Part shown: in pieces, positions 1-7,975 of the stretch | Position numbering within the stretch: position 1 is the stretch's first letter | Layout of the letters: each line of letters starts with the position of its first letter | Assembly (NCBI GenBank): GCA_023432225.1 | Contig: JAEYUW010000016.1 | Span: 1 to 64,000 of the forward strand | Direction of reading: 5' to 3' | Origin: Verrucomicrobiota bacterium | GTDB taxonomy: Bacteria; Verrucomicrobiota; Verrucomicrobiia; Opitutales; Opitutaceae | Length of the DNA: 64,000 bases | The notes under the pieces: generated by a model | Databases searched by the model: none | The model's input: the letters and a program-made list of their open reading frames with translations, nothing else | What the model was told of the DNA's origin: nothing | Program-made: the position numbers and the translations under genes

Positions 1-127
1 CGAGAAGGGCAAAGCGACCTTCCAGTCGCTCGAGAAACTCGTGCTCACGAAACTCGGCGAACCCACGCCGCGCTCCGGCAAGCAGGAGTATCTCGAAAAC
101 CTCCTCATGCAGTATCTGCACGGCTGA
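1..127 (+). CDS. C-terminal end of an unidentified protein (partial)
   Basis: An open frame enters from the left edge (first complete codon at position 2) and stops at TGA 125-127, giving 41 visible residues ending in LLMQYLHG. The piece is hydrophilic, helical-looking and has the codon use of its neighbours, so it is probably a genuine C-terminus. It is too short for a family assignment. It points toward the convergent LacI-type gene, and only 57 bp separate the two stops. Confidence 0.6.
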   Translation, partial: EKGKATFQSLEKLVLTKLGEPTPRSGKQEYLENLLMQYLHG

Positions 128-184
128 CGCGCGAAGTGGCGCGCGAGCGTAAAACAATCGGGAGCGCCCTTCGCGGGCGTGCGC

Positions 185-1234
185 TCACGCTCCGCGCGGC
201 GCTCGCAGAGTCGCACCGGGATGCCACGTCCCGCAAATGAGCACCGTGCGCTGGAAATCCGGCACGCCGGGTTCGGCATGCAGCACGGCGTGGGACAACA
301 GGTCGATCCCGGTCGCGGCGATTTCCTTCAGGCAGGGCAGCATGCCGGAAACCTCCGGATAGTCGGGGCGCGTGGTGATGGCGGCGAAGCCAGCGTCGGT
401 GGGAAAGCGCACGCCGGCGTCGCGCAGCCAGAAATACGGCTGCAGGTGCTGGCAGACGATCGCGTCGGGCCGGTGCTTCTCCCACCACTTCATGAACGGC
501 GCGGCACCTTCTGCGTGGCCGAGCAGAGCGCCGGTGTAGAGCGGCACGCGTTGCGCGCGCGGCACTTTCTGCTGGTGCAGCAGGTAGTGCGCTTGCGCGA
601 GGCGCGCGAGGCGCTCCTCGACCATGTCGTCGACGACGTAGCCGATGCGCTTGTAGCCCGCGTCGTCCATCTGCTGCAAAATGCGCGCGAGGTGCAGCAC
701 GTAGTCGGTCGTGACGCGGTGCAGCGACGGCGTCTGCAGCATATAGCCGATCTTGATCGAAGCGAAGCGCTCGAACGGAAACCCGAGCGATTCCGTGCGG
801 TGGGGCAGGGGGAGCACGAGCACGCCGCTGATGCCGCGCGCTTCGAGAATACCGGCGAGCCGCTTCGGACTCACACCCGGCTCGCGCAGGCAGAATGTCG
901 CGATGTCGTAGCCCAGTCGCGCGGCGCGACGTTTGGCGCCGTCGAGAAACTCGCGGTAGTAGTAGAGTTCTTCGCGCGCCCACTCGGATTCCGGGTGATG
1001 GGCCAGCAGCGCGAGCGTGCCGCGCAGCAGCTTGCGGTGCGGTGCGCGGAATTGCCGCATGACGGATGAGGCGAGCGCGTTCGGTTTGTAGCCGAGCTGC
1101 TCGATCGCGCGCTCGACTCTTTTCTTCAGCGCGGCATCAACGGAGCCGAGCGAATTGATGACTCGTGAAACCGTGGCGACCGACACTCGCGCCGAGGCGG
1201 CGACCTGACGGATCGATGGTGGGCGTTGCGGCAT
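185..1234 (-). CDS. LacI-family transcriptional regulator
   Basis: A 349-residue protein starting at ATG 1234. Residues about 6-55 form the LacI helix-turn-helix (IRQVAASARVSVATVSRVIN) and hinge helix (KPNALASSVMRQ). The rest is a periplasmic-binding-protein-like sensor domain with the expected length. The gene is divergent from the TonB receptor at 1376 and shares a 141-bp promoter region with it. A 13-bp operator-like sequence sits at 1236-1248, directly against the start codon, and related sequences precede the mannonate dehydratase and the large GH5-like gene. By analogy with the family it would repress or activate the PUL in response to a sugar or sugar acid; the ligand cannot be read from sequence. 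An in-frame extension upstream to a GTG is possible but would cover the operator. Confidence 0.9.
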   Translation of the reverse strand: MPQRPPSIRQVAASARVSVATVSRVINSLGSVDAALKKRVERAIEQLGYKPNALASSVMRQFRAPHRKLLRGTLALLAHHPESEWAREELYYYREFLDGAKRRAARLGYDIATFCLREPGVSPKRLAGILEARGISGVLVLPLPHRTESLGFPFERFASIKIGYMLQTPSLHRVTTDYVLHLARILQQMDDAGYKRIGYVVDDMVEERLARLAQAHYLLHQQKVPRAQRVPLYTGALLGHAEGAAPFMKWWEKHRPDAIVCQHLQPYFWLRDAGVRFPTDAGFAAITTRPDYPEVSGMLPCLKEIAATGIDLLSHAVLHAEPGVPDFQRTVLICGTWHPGATLRAPRGA

Positions 1235-1235
1235 G

Positions 1236-1248
1236 AGTAACTGTTTCT
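1236..1248. promoter_or_regulatory. LacI-type operator candidate 1
   Basis: The sequence AGTAACTGTTTCT lies between the LacI gene and the TonB receptor. It matches 12 of 13 bases of the reverse complement of 14118-14130 and is close to the perfect palindrome at 13807-13823. Its shared presence at three PUL promoters suggests that it is the operator of the adjacent LacI-type regulator. A GTTAAC-centred sequence a few bases on (about 1259-1270) may be a second, different site. Confidence 0.55.
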
Positions 1249-1375
1249 CGTCATGACCGTTGTTAACGACCGCTGGCAAGCTTGGACTGCGCGCACATCG
1301 CCCCGACTGCGGTCTCCGCACCGTGGTCCGGCAAGCGATGCGATCACCGTCACCCCAACCCCGGTCCTTCCGCTC

Positions 1376-4099
1376 ATGAAAATCTCTCTGCGTGCGCCCC
1401 GCTCCACCCTGCTCGCGGCGTTGTCGCTCGGCCTCGCGCTGGCCGCTGTCGCACAAACTCCTCCGGCTGCTCCCGCGCCAGCGGACGAGAGCACCTATAT
1501 GCTTTCGCCCTTTGAAGTGACTGTCGATCGCGACGTCGGTTACACGGCCGCCAACTCGCTCGCCGGCGGCCGCACCGACGCGCCGCTGAAGGACACGCCG
1601 GCAGCGGTGTCGGTGCTCACCCGCGAATTTCTCGATGATCTCGCGATCCCGAACTTCGCCGCGGCGGCGGAATGGTCCGTCAACAGCACGCCGACTTACC
1701 TCACGGGCGACTCGTCGGTGAACGGCGGCTACACCGTCTCGTTCCGCGGCCTGTCCGCGAGCTTTCCCACGCGCAATTACTTCATCTGGTATCTCGACAG
1801 CGACAACTACAACACCGAGCGCCTCGAGTTCGCGCGCGGCCCGAACGGCGTGCTCTTCGGCGATTCCAACATGGGCGGCATCCCCACCGTGTGGACGAAA
1901 CGCGCCAACCTCTACCGCAACACGCAGAAGGTCGGCTTCGCCTTCGATTCCTTCGGCGGCCACCGCTTCACCGCGGACGTGAACCGCACGTTCAAGAACC
2001 GTTTCGCGCTCCGCCTGAACCTCCTCGACACCGAAGTGGCCAACTGGCGTGAGGGCGGCGACTGGACGCGGCAGGCCGCGCACCTCGCCGGCACTGCGCG
2101 GCTCACGGAAAACAACAACCTCCGTTTCGAAGGCGAATACGGTCGCTTTGATCGCCAGATCGTTTCCACGTATTACCAGGACCTCTCGTCGTTCTGGGAC
2201 GGCGCCACGACCTTCAACGGCACCACGACGCCTCCGACCGGCCGCGGCATCTCGCGCGTGTCCACGTCCGCCTACTTCCTGGATCTTCCGTCGCAACCGG
2301 GGCTCGGCTACCTCAACTGGAGCAACTCCTACCAGACCGGCGGCACGTCGCTCGCCCTGGAGCCGACGCCGCGCTCGTTCGTCAACACGCGCTTCCCGGT
2401 CATTCCCTCGCGCGAGTTCAACGCGCAGCAACCCGACACGGTGGTCGAGATTCCTTACTACGCCTACACCGTCGCGCTCGATCACAAGGTCGGCCAGGAT
2501 TTCTTCGCCGAACTCGCCTACAACCAGGTGCTGATCCAGCGCGAGGCGCCGAACAGCATCACGCTGCTCCGCGAGTGGCGCGTCGACGTGAACGAGAAGC
2601 TGCCCAACGGCCAGCCGAACCCGAAGTTCGTCGTTCCCTACACCGACCGCACGCGCCAGCGCGCCAAGACGGACAACGCCGTCAGCGACCTCCGCGGCAT
2701 GGTCGCGTGGCGCCACCAGTTCAAATATTTCTTCCAGAACCTCAACGCCATCGCCGGCTCACGCATCGACACGTTCAAAGACAACGCGTGGGACGCCCGC
2801 CGCGTCAACGGCACGAATCTCAACGTCACTGCCGCGGAAAACATCTACCGCGTGCGCATCTACTACGACGAGCCCGCCGCCTACAACTGGGGCCCGTTGC
2901 CGAATCTCGGCGGCGCGCAGATCGGTTGGGTGCCGACCGCCGCGACCGACCAGGTGCAGCGCATCGACTACGCGCAGGCCTCGTCGCGCACGACGTTCTG
3001 GGGCGATCGCGTGAACCTGCTCGCCGGCGTCCGCTACGACGAATTCTACCGCCGCGCCGCCACGCTGAACGGCGCCCAGGATCCGGTCACCGGCATCCGC
3101 GTGATGGGCGCGCCGGTCGAGAGCAAGATCACCGCGACGAGCTACAACGGCGGCTTCGTCGCCTTCCCGCTCCGCTGGTTCGGCGTCTTCGGCAACTATT
3201 CCGAAACGTTCCAGCCGCCCGGCGCCGGCGCCAACCTGATCGACGGCTCCGCGCCCGACATCTCGCGCAGCCGCGGCAGCGATCTCGGCATCAAAGTCTC
3301 GCTGCCCGACAACAAACTCTATCTCACGGTCAGCCGCTACAGCACGAAGCAGGTGAACCAGCTCGCGTTCACGAACGTCCGCCAGACCGAGATCAACCGC
3401 ATCTGGACCAACCTCGGCCGCATCGACCTCGCGACCGTGAACTACCGCGACTCGCGCGACTTCGAGGCAACCGGCTACGAGTTCGAAGTCACCGCGAATC
3501 CGACGCGCTCGCTCCGACTCACCGCGAATTACGCGCGCCCCGACAACGCCGCGATCAACCTGAACGCCGGCCTGCGCGGCTACTACGAAGCCAATCTCGC
3601 CACGTGGCAGGCCGGCGCCGCCGACACCACCAATCCGAACCGCGCGCAAATCCAGACCGACCTCACGAACATCAAGTCGACGCTCGATGCCGCCGTGCCC
3701 GGCGTGTTGCTCACCAACACGTTCTCCTACACGGCGAACGCCTACGCGACCTACACGTTCCGCGAGGGCACGCTGAAGAACCTCAGCGTCGGCGCCGGCG
3801 GCAACTTCCGCGGGCGCGGCAAGATCGGCGCCGAAGCGACCGACCCCTTCGCCTACGTTTACTCGCCGACGTATTACCTGCTCACCGCGCATGCGACCTA
3901 CGTGAAGAAATTCGGCAAGGTCAACGCGCGCTTCCAGCTCAACGTCTCGAACCTGCTGAACAACCGCGACCCGATCTATCTGAGCACGTCGAATTACCGG
4001 CAGGACAACATCGCGACGAATCCGCTCATGACCACCGGTGCCACGTTCCGTTGGCTCGAGCCGCGCAAGATCACCTTCTCCACGACGCTGGAATTCTAA
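1376..4099 (+). CDS. TonB-dependent receptor (SusC-like outer-membrane transporter)
   Basis: A 907-residue protein with a signal peptide (KISLRAPRSTLLAALSLGLA, cleavage likely after AVAQ), then the SPFEV motif common in Opitutaceae TonB receptors, a plug domain (KDTPAAVSVLTREFLDDLAI, GPNGVLFGDSNMGG) and a long beta-barrel ending in the aromatic residue of TLEF. I chose ATG 1376 because the signal peptide begins there; the open frame extends 41 codons upstream without one. It would import oligosaccharides across the outer membrane using TonB energy. It is the first gene of the plus-strand PUL and is followed after 6 bp by the GH113-like gene. Substrate is inferred only from the neighbours. Confidence 0.92.
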   Translation: MKISLRAPRSTLLAALSLGLALAAVAQTPPAAPAPADESTYMLSPFEVTVDRDVGYTAANSLAGGRTDAPLKDTPAAVSVLTREFLDDLAIPNFAAAAEWSVNSTPTYLTGDSSVNGGYTVSFRGLSASFPTRNYFIWYLDSDNYNTERLEFARGPNGVLFGDSNMGGIPTVWTKRANLYRNTQKVGFAFDSFGGHRFTADVNRTFKNRFALRLNLLDTEVANWREGGDWTRQAAHLAGTARLTENNNLRFEGEYGRFDRQIVSTYYQDLSSFWDGATTFNGTTTPPTGRGISRVSTSAYFLDLPSQPGLGYLNWSNSYQTGGTSLALEPTPRSFVNTRFPVIPSREFNAQQPDTVVEIPYYAYTVALDHKVGQDFFAELAYNQVLIQREAPNSITLLREWRVDVNEKLPNGQPNPKFVVPYTDRTRQRAKTDNAVSDLRGMVAWRHQFKYFFQNLNAIAGSRIDTFKDNAWDARRVNGTNLNVTAAENIYRVRIYYDEPAAYNWGPLPNLGGAQIGWVPTAATDQVQRIDYAQASSRTTFWGDRVNLLAGVRYDEFYRRAATLNGAQDPVTGIRVMGAPVESKITATSYNGGFVAFPLRWFGVFGNYSETFQPPGAGANLIDGSAPDISRSRGSDLGIKVSLPDNKLYLTVSRYSTKQVNQLAFTNVRQTEINRIWTNLGRIDLATVNYRDSRDFEATGYEFEVTANPTRSLRLTANYARPDNAAINLNAGLRGYYEANLATWQAGAADTTNPNRAQIQTDLTNIKSTLDAAVPGVLLTNTFSYTANAYATYTFREGTLKNLSVGAGGNFRGRGKIGAEATDPFAYVYSPTYYLLTAHATYVKKFGKVNARFQLNVSNLLNNRDPIYLSTSNYRQDNIATNPLMTTGATFRWLEPRKITFSTTLEF

Positions 4100-4105
4100 A
4101 CCGCG

Positions 4106-5164
4106 ATGTCCCCCGTCAGCGCTCCCGCGCCTGCTTCTCCTGTCAACGCCGTGGCTCCGCTCATGCGCGGCATGAGCTTCGGCTTCATGGCCAGGCGCGG
4201 CTACTACGCCTCGCCGGCCGCGCACGCCGAGGTCGAGGCGATGGCCGCCGCCGGCGTGCGCTGGGTGGCGCTGATGGCGACCGTCGCGCAGGAAACCTTC
4301 CACAGCACACGCCTGTTTCAGGACTTCGAGTTCACGCCGTCGGACAGCGAACTCGAGCTGATCATCGCGCGGTTTCACCGCCACGGCATCAAGGTCATGC
4401 TCAAGCCGATGGTCGAGTGCCTCGACAGCTCGTGGCGCGGCAACATCTCGTTCCCGAACGGCGACGAGCAAATCCAGGGCCGCCGCCACGATTATTGGGG
4501 CCAGTGGTTCGCGAGCCTCGCGCAATGCGTGGCGCATTACGCGGCGCTCGCCGAGCGCACGCGCTGCGAGTCGTATTGCATCGGCTGCGAACTGTTCGCG
4601 GCCGAAGCCGCGGTGCACAATGATCGTTGGGCCCCGGTCGTCGCCGCGGCGCGGCGCAACTATGCGGGCCATCTCTGCTACGACGTGCAGCCACCCACGC
4701 TGCTCGAACGCGCTGAGCCGCCCGCTTGGCTGCGCTCGCTCGATGCCGTCTGCATCAGCTACTACACGCCGTGTGCGACGAGTGCGGGCGCCTCCGCCGA
4801 GGACATGATGGCCGGCATGCGACCGACCGTCGCGAAGCTGCGTGCCGTTTCGCAGGCGTTGTCGCTCCCGATCATTTTCGGCGAGACCGGCTGTCGCTCG
4901 ATGGCGGGCGCGGCGATGAATCCTTCCGAATATCGCACCGCCGGCACCTACTCGGCGGAGGAGCAGGCCAACTACCTCGAGGCGATGTGCCGCCTCTTCT
5001 GGGCCGAGCCGTGGTGGGGTGGCTTCTTCTGGTGGAAGTGGGACGAGCAGCAACAGCGCCCCCAATTCAAAATCGATCCGTCCGGCGACACGGGCTGGAC
5101 CTTGCAAGGCAAGCCCGGGGCGCAGACGCTCCGACGCTGGTTCGAACGCACCGATCGCGCCTGA
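4106..5164 (+). CDS. GH113-like glycoside hydrolase (putative beta-mannanase)
   Basis: A 352-residue TIM-barrel protein of the size of GH113 endo-mannanases. Visible hallmarks are an N-terminal GMSFGFMA strand, the probable acid/base Glu162 in CIGCELF, the probable nucleophile Glu260 in IIFGETG, and a tryptophan-rich C-terminal barrel strand (WWGGFFWWKWDE). There is no signal peptide, so the enzyme may be cytoplasmic, acting on imported oligosaccharides. The gene is 6 bp after the TonB receptor and 19 bp before the acetylesterase, so the three are probably cotranscribed. GH113 is a family-level judgement from motifs; a related clan-A hydrolase family cannot be excluded. Confidence 0.7.
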   Translation: MSPVSAPAPASPVNAVAPLMRGMSFGFMARRGYYASPAAHAEVEAMAAAGVRWVALMATVAQETFHSTRLFQDFEFTPSDSELELIIARFHRHGIKVMLKPMVECLDSSWRGNISFPNGDEQIQGRRHDYWGQWFASLAQCVAHYAALAERTRCESYCIGCELFAAEAAVHNDRWAPVVAAARRNYAGHLCYDVQPPTLLERAEPPAWLRSLDAVCISYYTPCATSAGASAEDMMAGMRPTVAKLRAVSQALSLPIIFGETGCRSMAGAAMNPSEYRTAGTYSAEEQANYLEAMCRLFWAEPWWGGFFWWKWDEQQQRPQFKIDPSGDTGWTLQGKPGAQTLRRWFERTDRA

Positions 5165-5183
5165 GCCCGCGTCACCTCAACTC

Positions 5184-6740
5184 ATGAATCGCAATTCCTT
5201 CCGGCTGTTCGCCGCGGGCGGGCGCGTGGCACTCGCCGCGCTGGTTTTCGCGCCGCTCGTCGCACTGGGCGACGTTACCCTGCCCAAGCTCATCAGCGAC
5301 GGCGTCGTGTTTCAACGCGACCACGCCATTCGGATTTGGGGCGAGGCAGATCCGGGCGAAAAAGTCGCCGTGCATCTCGCCGGCCGCAGCGGCCACGCCA
5401 CGGCGGACGCCGATCGACGCTGGTCGCTGGAACTCGACGCACTGCCGGCGGGTGGACCTTACGTGCTCGCCGTGCGCGGCCGCAACCAGCTCGAAGTGAA
5501 GGATGTTTACCTCGGCGAACTCTGGATCGCCTCCGGCCAGTCGAACATGGAGTGGCTGCTGCGCGAGACAACCGGTGCGGTCGAGGAAATCGCGGCGTCG
5601 CAGAACGAGGGCATCCGCGTTTTCAAAGTGAAGCGCGCGCTCATGGACCAACGCCAGACGGACGTCAGCGGCAATTGGCGCGCCGCTTCGCCGGAGAACT
5701 CGGGCGGTTTCACCGCCGTCGGGTATTACTTTGCGAAGTTCATCCAGGCGAAACTCGGCGTGCCCGTCGGCATCGTCGACAGCACGTGGGGCGGCACTCC
5801 CGCCACGGCCTGGACGCCGCGCGAAGTGCTCGAGCGCGACGCGGAGTTGGAAGGTTTCATCACCCGCTACGAGGAGGCGTGCCGCGTTTTTCCCGAGAGG
5901 AATCCGGTTTATCTCGAAAAACTGCGCGCGTGGGAAGCCGCGTCGGGCCCGAAGCCGACCCGCGAGCAGTGGCTGGTTCGCCCGCCGCAACCGGTCGGCC
6001 CGGGACATCCGTCGACGCCGGCCGGATTGTTCAACGGCATGATCGCGCCGCTGACGCCGCTGCGGGTGCGCGGCGTGATCTGGTATCAAGGCGAGTCCGA
6101 TGCGCCGCGCGCGGCGACCTACCGCAAACTTTTCCCGGCGATGATCGAAAGCTGGCGGCGCGAGTGGCAGCAGCCGGAATTGCCCTTCCTCTACGTCCAG
6201 ATCGCAAACTACATCGCGAAACGCGATACTGCCGCCGGCAGTCCGTGGGCGGAGTTGCGCGAGGCGCAGTTGCAGACCTTGAGCGTGCCGCGCACCGGCA
6301 TGGCCGTGACGATCGACATCGGTGAGGCGGAGGACATCCATCCGCGCAACAAGCGCGAAGTGGGCCGGCGCCTCAGTCTGCTCGCGCGCCAGCAAATCTA
6401 CGGCGAAACGCTGGAGACCAGCGGTCCGGTGCTCGTGCGCGCCACGCGTGAGGGCGCGACGTGGCGCCTGCGGTTCAGTCACACGGCGGGCGGCTTGAAA
6501 TCAAACGATGGCGGCGCGATCCGCGGTTTCACGCTCGCCGGAGCGGATCGTCGTTTCGTGTCCGCGGAGGCGCGCGTCGAGGGCGACGAGTTGATCGTTT
6601 CCGGTTCGGTGCCGGAGCCGGTCGCGGTGCGCTACGCGTGGGCGGAAAACCCGGACGCGACCTTGGCCAATGCCGCGGGTCTGCCGGCTTCGCCGTTTCG
6701 CACGGACGACTGGCCGCTCGTGACCGCGCCGCAGCCATGA
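5184..6740 (+). CDS. SGNH-family sialate O-acetylesterase-like carbohydrate esterase
   Basis: A 518-residue secreted esterase. The start at ATG 5184 gives a signal peptide (residues 1-32, ending ALG) before a beta-sandwich region (LPKLISDGVVFQRD). Block I of SGNH hydrolases is WIASGQSNMEW with Ser120 as nucleophile; STWGGTPATAW and the GlyGluSer of WYQGESDA fill the middle blocks; the Asp/His pair is EDIHP (Asp384, His386). It would remove acetyl groups from a glycan so that the hydrolases can act. Its stop overlaps the MFS start as ATGA. Length and architecture match the plant-like and bacterial sialate O-acetylesterase family; the true substrate in such PULs is often acetylated hemicellulose or pectin rather than sialic acid. 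Confidence 0.85.
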   Translation: MNRNSFRLFAAGGRVALAALVFAPLVALGDVTLPKLISDGVVFQRDHAIRIWGEADPGEKVAVHLAGRSGHATADADRRWSLELDALPAGGPYVLAVRGRNQLEVKDVYLGELWIASGQSNMEWLLRETTGAVEEIAASQNEGIRVFKVKRALMDQRQTDVSGNWRAASPENSGGFTAVGYYFAKFIQAKLGVPVGIVDSTWGGTPATAWTPREVLERDAELEGFITRYEEACRVFPERNPVYLEKLRAWEAASGPKPTREQWLVRPPQPVGPGHPSTPAGLFNGMIAPLTPLRVRGVIWYQGESDAPRAATYRKLFPAMIESWRREWQQPELPFLYVQIANYIAKRDTAAGSPWAELREAQLQTLSVPRTGMAVTIDIGEAEDIHPRNKREVGRRLSLLARQQIYGETLETSGPVLVRATREGATWRLRFSHTAGGLKSNDGGAIRGFTLAGADRRFVSAEARVEGDELIVSGSVPEPVAVRYAWAENPDATLANAAGLPASPFRTDDWPLVTAPQP

Positions 6741-7975
6741 AGCCGGCCGCCGCACCCACGCCTATTCCGCGCCAGAGCTGGGTGATCCTGGCGCTGGTTT
6801 TCGGCGTCAACCTGCTGAACTACTTCGACCGGCAGACGCTCTCGATCCTGAAGGCCACGCTGAAGATCGAGATCGGGCTCACGGACACGCATTACTCCTA
6901 CATCGTAACCGCGTTCATGCTGCCTTACATCGCGATGTATATCGTGAGCGGGCGGCTGGTGGATCGCTTCGGCAGTCGTGGACCGATGGCGCTCTTCATC
7001 ACCGTGTGGTCGGCGGCGACCGCGCTCTGTGGCGCGGCGCAAAATCTCTGGCAGCTCGGAGCGGCGCGCATGCTGCTCGGTGCGGGCGAGCCCGGCGCGT
7101 TTCCGGCGGGCATGCGGGCGCAGGTGAAATGGTTTCCGCGCGTGCATCGGGCATTCTTGATGAGCCTGAATTCGCCCGCGACCGCAGTCGGTGCGATTCT
7201 CGCGCCGCCCATCGTGGCGGCGTTGACCGGCATGTGGGGGTGGCGCGCGGCCTTCGTCGTGCCGGGGATGGTCGGCTTGCTGCTGGCGGCAGCCTGGTGG
7301 TGGGCGGATCACGATCGCCCGGGCGTCGTGGCCGAAGGGGAAACGACCGCCGCGAACGAACCGGCACCGCCGCTGCGCGTGATTCTCGGCGAGCGGCGTT
7401 TCATCGGCGTGCTCGTGGGCCGGTTGCTCAGTGAGCCGGTGTGGTATTTTTACCTGTTCTGGTTGCCGGGCTACTTGCAGGAGCGGATCGGCCTGACGCT
7501 GCCGCAACTCGGCGCGGTGGGCTGGATTCCCTCCGGCGTCGCCTCGCTCGTCGCCGTCCTCACGGCGCGTTGGTCCGACAAAGTCGCCGCGCAATCCGCG
7601 AACCCCGCCGAGGCCCGCATCCGCGCGCTGGTGGTGCTCTCGTTGTTCGCGCCGCTCGGTGCGCTGCTCGCCGGCACGTCGTCGCTGCCGGTCATTCTCG
7701 TGTTGCTGTGTTTCGTCTACACGGTCGCGCAGTCCTGGTTCTTCTATTCGGCGGTGCTGCTCGCGGATATTTTCCCCAGCAACGCCGTCGCCGGCGCCAT
7801 GGGCTTCATGGGCGCAGCCTCGGCGACCACGGCGATGCTGGTGAATTTCTGGATCGGGCCGATCGTGGAGAAAGTCGGCTACGGTCCGATCTTCGTCGTC
7901 GCGGCGGTGATGCACCCGCTCGGTGCGCTCGTCGTCCGCGCGTGTTTCAAACCTTCTGCCTCCGTTCGCGCATGA
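6737..7975 (+). CDS. MFS transporter, anion:cation symporter type (hexuronate/sugar acid)
   Basis: A 412-residue protein with 12 predicted membrane segments. The start FGVNLLNYFDRQTLSILK and the motif GRLVDRFGSRGPMAL between segments 2 and 3 are typical of the ACS branch of the major facilitator superfamily (ExuT, GudP and relatives). It would import a monosaccharide acid or small saccharide through the inner membrane. It is coupled at both ends, starting in the esterase stop (ATGA at 6737-6740) and ending in the start of the GH5-like gene (ATGA at 7972-7975). The nearby mannonate dehydratase makes a uronate or its derivative a plausible substrate. Confidence 0.85.
   Translation: MKPAAAPTPIPRQSWVILALVFGVNLLNYFDRQTLSILKATLKIEIGLTDTHYSYIVTAFMLPYIAMYIVSGRLVDRFGSRGPMALFITVWSAATALCGAAQNLWQLGAARMLLGAGEPGAFPAGMRAQVKWFPRVHRAFLMSLNSPATAVGAILAPPIVAALTGMWGWRAAFVVPGMVGLLLAAAWWWADHDRPGVVAEGETTAANEPAPPLRVILGERRFIGVLVGRLLSEPVWYFYLFWLPGYLQERIGLTLPQLGAVGWIPSGVASLVAVLTARWSDKVAAQSANPAEARIRALVVLSLFAPLGALLAGTSSLPVILVLLCFVYTVAQSWFFYSAVLLADIFPSNAVAGAMGFMGAASATTAMLVNFWIGPIVEKVGYGPIFVVAAVMHPLGALVVRACFKPSASVRA

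Noticed and set aside
2575..5107. Long open frames of 680-780 codons on both strands over the TonB receptor and GH113-like genes
   Set aside because: They are Arg/Pro-rich shadow frames caused by high GC content; the receptor and hydrolase frames have clear domains and signal peptides.
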